Positions 57,396 through 64,000 of a stretch of DNA of 64,000 bases are shown in pieces. The notes below the pieces were generated by a model. It had not been told where the DNA came from and did no database searches. It saw only the letters and a program-made list of their open reading frames with translations. A program made the translations under genes and the position numbers. This stretch comes from Fennellomyces sp. T-0311 (Eukaryota; Mucoromycota; Mucoromycetes; Mucorales; Lichtheimiaceae): positions 1,116,001-1,180,000 of the forward strand of contig JALLLT010000003.1 of the NCBI GenBank assembly GCA_025266875.1, in the 5' to 3' direction. Each line of letters opens with the position of its first letter. Within the stretch, counting starts at the first letter, position 1.

Positions 57396-59639
57396 ATGGA
57401 CTTACTTCCAGACGAACTATTACTGCGTATATTCTCGATATTGACAGAAGATGCCCAACAGCTTGTCCATTTGCAGCAGGTGTGTCGTCGCTTCTACAGG
57501 TCCGTTTTTTTTAATCCCATTGCACATTCAGTTTCCATAATTATTAACAAGCACGTTGTGTCCAGAATTGCGCAAGAGACAACGCTATGGTACGCAGTAT
57601 TTCAGAACAACTATCCCATATGGAGCTCACAAGTGGATTGTCTTGCGTCCAGTCGACCGTTGATTGACTGGAAAGACTTTGTATTGCATATCGCCAAGCA
57701 GAACAAACGAGCAAAGTCGTTCTCGTTGGAGTTTGTTCCGGACGAGACCAGCATCGAAGCATCACAAAAGTTACCACAAAAGCGCAAACATCACACGGAC
57801 CCATCACCCCACAAAAGCACACAACGCAAACGATCCCCCACACCTTCCTCCTCCTCCTCTTCGTCCGCCATGCCGCCGTTTCCGCCCATCATCCAAGAAG
57901 AGCCCGTGTTCGAACGCCGGTCATTGGAATACCCGCCGCCATTCCGGATACAGGATCCGCTGGTGGTCGACATTGATCGAGTGACGAAAACAGGTATCGT
58001 GGCAACGGGCAAACATCGACGAGAAGCATCGAGTCAACGATCCGAGCACAAGATTCTGTTTTGGGAATATCCATCTTGGCGCCTGATTCGAGAATTCGAC
58101 TTGAACTTTGCACCCGCCGAAACCTCTTTCCAGATCACTGGCATCCAGACCATTCGCATGTATACCGAGTATCCAAAGACCCAAAAGATCCGCCTCTTCT
58201 CCCTGGCCGTCGGTCAGCCCCTCGTCGTCCACAATCAAGTCGACGACATTGATTCCGAAGACAGAGTCGATTTGTGGCAAACCGTCCTGATCTACCGACT
58301 GTTCGACAATGGCAGCACCCAGTGCGTCGCTCATTTGGACATGGACGGCCAACTGCTCGGTCGAGACGTGTTTTTCTTTTCCGAGGCGTCGTGGTGTCGA
58401 TCCAACGACGGCCAAGATGACACTACGCCAAAGGAAAGCGTCAAGGAATGGATGAAGATTGTTGCGCCGGAATACGCCAATTTCGATAGCACCTATACCG
58501 CCTTCATGTTGGCCATCGGCCCTGATTTCCCCCATGTGTCCGGTTGCGGTCGATTGCTGCGGTTCGATATTCGAGGTGATCAGAACATATTGGATCCAGC
58601 CACCGAACCCGTCGAATGGAACATACAACAACGAAGATTCACTCCACTGTCCAGCAAACGCACCATCATGCCACGTTCTTATGGTCCACCCGCCGCCGTC
58701 ATTGCTCGCATTCCAATGGGCCGAAAAGTCAGTTGCATGATTCATTTTCGACATCCGCCGCAACTCAACCATCTCATTTGCACCGGAAGCTATGTTACCG
58801 ACGAATTGGCCGTTTATGATTGGCGTTTCGGTGTCAAGGTGGGCACCTTGCCCTGGAAAACCCAAGATGATGATCAGCAACCCCCCGAGCCATTGTTTGA
58901 TCCCGACGACGACGACGACCCTATCGATGATCGCCAGGTGGTTCAGCCCTGGGGATTGGAAGCCACCATGGTGCTGCCGCCGTATTGGTCCAACGAACAG
59001 TATCCGCTGCACAAGGAAGACTTTGCCAAGCGCGGATTCCGACTGATTGCTGTGGGTGATAATCGGAACGATCGATTGGAAATCAAAGTGTGGGACATTT
59101 CGTACTTGTTGCACGTGGAATGGAATCCACTGGAAGGCGCCGGGGTCGAGGACCAAGGTCAACAGGATTATTCGTCGAGGTTTTTCTGGTGGAAGCGAGG
59201 GACTCCCAAATTAAAACAAGTGGCACGACGCATGATGAGCGAAAACGAGGCCATGCATTCGTTGTTTGATGCTCCAAGACCGAACAATGCGGCCCATCTA
59301 ATACCGTTACCGTATTCACCGCCAAAGGACAAGCAGTCGATGATTCTGGTCCATCGGTTCGAGAAACAGGACGAGGATCAAGATGGCATGCCCGTCAAGT
59401 ATACGGCATACAATGTGCTGCGGACATCGCTGTTCTTGCTGACGGAGGAAGGGCGGATTACGGTGATGGATATTGAGACGGGCCGGGTGATTGGCAACGT
59501 GAATAATGTAGCCCAAGTGCCCCGTTTGTTTGGACCACAGCGGCAGGTGCGAGGGATTGATGTCAATGTAGTGGGTGGCAACGAAATCGTAGTAACCAGT
59601 CGTCAAGGCTTATTAAGAGGTGCCATGGTGAATAGGTGA
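57396..59639 (+). CDS. F-box protein
   Basis: The start MDLLPDELLLRIFSILTE leads directly into an F-box (residues 2 to about 42). A 66-nt in-frame stretch (57500-57565) is probably an intron: it begins GTCCG, has TTATTAAC near its end and finishes CCAG. Removing it gives QVCRRFYRIAQETTLWYAVF, the normal F-box continuation, and a 725-aa protein; otherwise it would be 747 aa. The large C-terminal part is beta-rich with repeated W-containing strands (KILFWEYPSWRLIREFDLNF, ELAVYDWRFGVKVG, LEIKVWDISYLLHVEWNP), suggesting a beta-propeller-like substrate-binding region. It should act as the adaptor of an SCF ubiquitin ligase; the substrate is unknown. A 413-codon antisense frame over it is spurious. 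Confidence 0.85.
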   Translation: MDLLPDELLLRIFSILTEDAQQLVHLQQVCRRFYRSVFFNPIAHSVSIIINKHVVSRIAQETTLWYAVFQNNYPIWSSQVDCLASSRPLIDWKDFVLHIAKQNKRAKSFSLEFVPDETSIEASQKLPQKRKHHTDPSPHKSTQRKRSPTPSSSSSSSAMPPFPPIIQEEPVFERRSLEYPPPFRIQDPLVVDIDRVTKTGIVATGKHRREASSQRSEHKILFWEYPSWRLIREFDLNFAPAETSFQITGIQTIRMYTEYPKTQKIRLFSLAVGQPLVVHNQVDDIDSEDRVDLWQTVLIYRLFDNGSTQCVAHLDMDGQLLGRDVFFFSEASWCRSNDGQDDTTPKESVKEWMKIVAPEYANFDSTYTAFMLAIGPDFPHVSGCGRLLRFDIRGDQNILDPATEPVEWNIQQRRFTPLSSKRTIMPRSYGPPAAVIARIPMGRKVSCMIHFRHPPQLNHLICTGSYVTDELAVYDWRFGVKVGTLPWKTQDDDQQPPEPLFDPDDDDDPIDDRQVVQPWGLEATMVLPPYWSNEQYPLHKEDFAKRGFRLIAVGDNRNDRLEIKVWDISYLLHVEWNPLEGAGVEDQGQQDYSSRFFWWKRGTPKLKQVARRMMSENEAMHSLFDAPRPNNAAHLIPLPYSPPKDKQSMILVHRFEKQDEDQDGMPVKYTAYNVLRTSLFLLTEEGRITVMDIETGRVIGNVNNVAQVPRLFGPQRQVRGIDVNVVGGNEIVVTSRQGLLRGAMVNR

Positions 59640-59718
59640 CCGCATGAAATTAAAAAAAGAAATAATCTCGTTTTACCCCCCAACTTTTTTCTTCCCGACA
59701 ATTGTTTTAAATTCCTAA

Positions 59719-60813
59719 ATGGAAAACTCAAATATACAAGAAGACAGCGGTCGATATTTGCAGGATTATGTGCAAAGTAAGCGTATCTACATGTTGCCTG
59801 GTGAAAGCCGGGGAGAAAGAGAGAGAGAGAGAGAGACTTATGTAGATAAAAGGTCTAGAGAACCTTCCCAGTGAGATAAAGTATCACTGGGCAGAAGTAC
59901 TCAACCGAAACGAACTCGCACAAAGCAAGTAGATAACATATTCAATAAAAGAAAGCTAATAAGCAATTAGACTTGGAACGTCGAGTTCATGTCCATCAGC
60001 ATGATTTAGCCAAACTCCATAAGCAATGGTTCCATCCCGAATTGGAGAAAAGACAAAAGATTTTACGTCATGAACCATTACTCATCAAAAAGATCCAACG
60101 GGACTATGATAAATTAGAAGATCTTGCAAGTGAACGAATTCAGCTTGTAGAAGGAGCCCTTCAATTGGTAAAGCGGTTACTATTTCTTTTTCTATGTTGG
60201 CTTGGCAACTGATAAAATGCATAACAGGTGGATCGTCATTTACATCGGTTGGGTTCTGATCTCGATTCCGTCGACGGACATCGTTCACATACACCTCGTC
60301 CTTCCGTTTCTGCACCTACGCGCACTCGTAAGTCCAGAGATGCATGGGCGGCGGCTATTGAACTCATTCGCTTATTTTAGATAAGCGACCCGTGTATGAG
60401 GAAGAGGAGGAAGAGGAAGAGGATGAAGAGTCGTATCTGGAAACCATCAAACAGCATCGAAGGAAACGAAAAGAAAGGGACGAGGCAGAGGGTGAACCGC
60501 TGTACTGTTATTGTCGGCAGGTGTCGTTCGGTGAAATGGTTGGATGTGATGGCGAGGTAAATTGTACACTTAATTGCGTATTCTATTTGATCATGCAACT
60601 GAGAAACTATTTCAGAACTGTCCGTACGAGTGGTTTCATATGGAGTGCGTCGGATTGGATGCACCGCCCAAAGGATCATGGTACTGCGACGAGTGTCTGG
60701 CAGAGATCCAGCGACAGAATCCAAACCATCGACAGACAACGCCAACACGCAAAAGCGTTGCGCACCCACAGAAAAAGTTAAAACGAAAAAAGGATTCCAT
60801 GACGCCATCTTAA
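59719..60813 (+). CDS. ING-family PHD-finger protein
   Basis: Five exons (59719-59776, 59971-60167, 60228-60327, 60381-60556, 60616-60813) give 242 aa. The N-terminal helical ING-type dimerisation region (YLQDYVQNLERRVHVHQHDL to LVEGALQLVDRHLHRLGSDL) is followed by an acidic/basic linker. The PHD finger is at about 160-210: YCYCRQVSFGEMVGCDGENC, PYEWFHMECVGLDAPPKGSW, YCDECLAE. The Cys4-His-Cys3 ligands and the aromatic residues for H3K4me3 binding are present. A basic tail (KKLKRKKDS) may be a nuclear/phosphoinositide signal. ING proteins target histone acetyltransferase or deacetylase complexes to H3K4me3. Intron 1 (194 nt) holds an AG microsatellite and a perfect inverted repeat. Confidence 0.93.
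59818..59836. repeat. (AG)n microsatellite in ING intron 1
   Basis: AG dinucleotide run within the first intron of the ING gene. Confidence 0.85.
59867..59891. other. Perfect 8-bp inverted repeat in ING intron 1
   Basis: CCCAGTGA (59867-59874) and TCACTGGG (59884-59891) are separated by nine bases and could form a hairpin in the pre-mRNA. Confidence 0.6.
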
Positions 60814-60916
60814 AAATATCCCCCCTCCCCACTCTCAATGTAAATATGTTTTTTGAGCGATAAAAATATCTTTTTTTTTTCTTTTGGTGTGTGAAAGAAA
60901 AAACGGTATACAATTC

Positions 60917-62344
<1,428 letters not shown>

Positions 62345-63046
62345 TAATAAGATGGAGAGAAGGAGGGGGGTTGGGGGGACCACTGTCCCTGCTCGCTTTC
62401 GAATACTGTAACTTAATTCCAATTCCGATATATATGCTGCTGCAGTAGCAGTCCAGAGCGTCCTCGTTAATAGCCTCTCGCCTGATTTGGGAAATACATG
62501 CGGCATTGTGTATACATTTGAAAAAGAAACGGTGCTTTATTTTTTTCGTTGCCTTGGGATTCCCTTGGCGATCATCCTGAGCGTAAAAAAAAGAATGCAA
62601 ATGTAACCATGGCAAAAAAAGTTGTCATTGTCAGCTGAGACCGAGCATTGTCACCCGTGCGAGGGCATATTTTACCCTATTTTGCCTAGAGATGATTTGC
62701 TGAACAAAAACCAATGCCGTGCATGTCAAGAAAAGCGCCTTTCGTGGGAACGATTCGGGACCTCTTTTTTTTTTCTAATCTGCAAACAAGTAAGAAACTA
62801 TTTATGGCAAAGATCAACAAGCTCCCTTTTCCCATGCGACAACAAGTTGGCACTCTGTGCGCAAGGAGCAACGCGATACCGAACGCAATGGAAGCATTCT
62901 TGTTTCACAGGCGCGCGCAAATCAATTCTTATTAAAAAAACCAAACGCATTGATTTTCAGTTTTTTTTTTTCCTTTCTTCTCTTCGAAAACGTGTGTTTC
63001 ACAAAATTTTGATAGTTTATATAACTTGACTTTCTTTCCGTTTGAC
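62345..63046. promoter_or_regulatory. Divergent MAPK / WC-1 promoter region
   Basis: 702 bp between the MAPK start (-) and the WC-1 start (+). A TTATATAA motif near 63017-63024 lies only about 23 bp from the WC-1 ATG, so it may not be the true TATA box. Frames within have no domain. Confidence 0.4.
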
Positions 63047-64000
63047 ATGCAACCATTTCAACAGCAACAGCAACCCACTCTCGAACAAGTGCTGCAGTCT
63101 GCCAATTCAGACAACACGTTTCAAGTTGATCCATTGAGCGACATTCTGGGATCGCAACAGGCACAATTAACCACGTTGGAGGGTCAGCCGCTGACTTCGG
63201 AAGAGTCCGCGCTCCCACCCAACAATGCCCCATTAACGGGTATCTATTCGAATTCAGGATTCGATATGATTGGCATACTCTCCCGTATTGTCAACAGGTA
63301 AAATGACGACGCACCGTCTCTTTTTTCGTATGAAAGTTGAACCGATGATCGATATGTTAGGCCGAATCCTCAAATCAATCTGGGCCCAATTGATATGTCA
63401 TGCTCTTTCCTCGTCACCGACAATCGCCAGTATGATTGTCCGATCGTCTACTGCTCTCCCAATTTTGAAACCTTGACTGGCTATCGCAGTGCAGAGATCA
63501 TTGGCCGCAACTGTCGCTTTCTCCAGGCGCCCGATGGCCAAGTGACGGGTGGATCGCGTCGCACTCACACAGATAACCTAGCCGTATATCATCTCAAATC
63601 TTACTTGCTCCAGAAAAAGGAACATCAAGCGAGCATCATCAACTATCGCAAGGGTGGCCAGCCGTTTGTCAACTTGGTCACCGTCATTCCCGTTCCAGAC
63701 GAATCCAATCAAACTGCCTTTTTCGTTGGACTGCAAGTGGATCTTGTGGAACAGCCAAATGCCATTCTGGAAAAGATGAAAGGTAAAGGACAGTACCGCC
63801 TTGACATCATGCTGACCTCATGGCCCGTTTTAGATGGAACCTACTCTGTCAATTACCAGCAGATCAACATTCCACCGTATATCCCTGGCTATGGTAAGCG
63901 TTTGGTGCGATGCTTGTTGCGTTTCTGCCCTTGTGTAACGATGGCTTGCAGGTGCGGTGGTCGATCCCGTCGATGAGTATTTCCGCGAAATCCCTACGGG
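63047..64000 (+). CDS. White collar 1-type LOV photoreceptor (5' part, truncated by window)
   Basis: Four exons are visible (63047-63297, 63361-63782, 63834-63893, from 63952 to the window end). A Gln-rich start (MQPFQQQQQPTLEQVLQ) and disordered segment precede a LOV/PAS domain from about residue 98: CSFLVTDNRQYDCPIVYCSP, FETLTGYRSAEIIGRNCRFL, with flavin-adduct Cys135 in GRNCRFLQ, followed by SYLLQKKEHQASIINYRKGG and FFVGLQVDLVEQP. The NCRFLQ sequence and flanking PNPQINLGPIDMSCSF are typical of fungal WC-1/MadA, a flavin blue-light receptor and zinc-finger transcription factor paired with WC-2. Mucorales usually have several wc-1 paralogues, so which one this is cannot be decided. Later PAS and GATA zinc-finger parts are outside the window. 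Confidence 0.92.

Noticed and set aside
57921..59162. 413-codon open frame antisense to the F-box gene
   Set aside because: Overlaps conserved coding sequence on the plus strand and has no family features.

Overview
The window is nuclear DNA of a fungus, most probably an early-diverging one of the Mucoromycota/Mucorales type. Nearly every gene is split by short (about 41-100 nt) GT-AG introns whose removal restores frame exactly. Gene order is compact, with convergent pairs separated by 64-386 bp. The gene content includes a white-collar photoreceptor, a Fus3/Kss1-type MAP kinase, a CP2/Grainyhead factor, a HET-type relic, a cobalamin-trafficking MMADHC homologue and an atypical RNase III with two dsRNA-binding regions. 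The last two point towards early-diverging fungi. No organism name can be read from the sequence, and lineage is inferred.

Layout. 0.6-8.5 kb: a GPI-anchor-like secreted protein (-), SAICAR synthetase ADE1 (+), a C2H2 zinc-finger factor (-) and an HSL-type esterase (-). 8.5-13 kb is a gene desert ending in a TATA box and a pyrimidine-rich leader. 13-24.5 kb is gene-dense: CP2 factor, cytochrome P450, AP-2 sigma, ribosomal protein S6 and MMADHC (all +), then DPH7 and ETF-beta (-). 24.5-28.2 kb is a second desert. Coatomer epsilon (28.2-29.4 kb) is followed by another desert, a small Myb/SANT-like gene and an imperfect inverted repeat (31.7-33 kb), and acetyl-CoA synthetase (33.6-35.8 kb).

36.1-38.8 kb is a well-delimited 2,687-bp mobile element with 33-bp terminal inverted repeats, a 3-bp target duplication and AT-rich subterminal repeats. 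It carries one multi-exon gene for an acidic AT-hook protein that I cannot assign to a transposase family. Next to it lies a decayed HET-type pseudogene (40.0-41.5 kb). This is the window's accessory island.

41.8-64 kb is again dense: VPS20/CHMP6, RhoGAP, an RPA-like zinc/OB-fold protein, a Gly/Met/Pro-rich repeat protein, an R3B2-like RNase III, a PSP1-domain protein, a Nudix-like protein, kanadaptin, an F-box protein, an ING-type PHD protein, a MAP kinase, and the 5' part of WC-1, cut by the window end. Most of these are housekeeping (purine, acetyl-CoA, electron transfer, vesicle coats, ESCRT, translation) or signalling genes. There is no biosynthetic cluster. The most unusual items are the TIR element, the R3B2-like protein and the MMADHC homologue.
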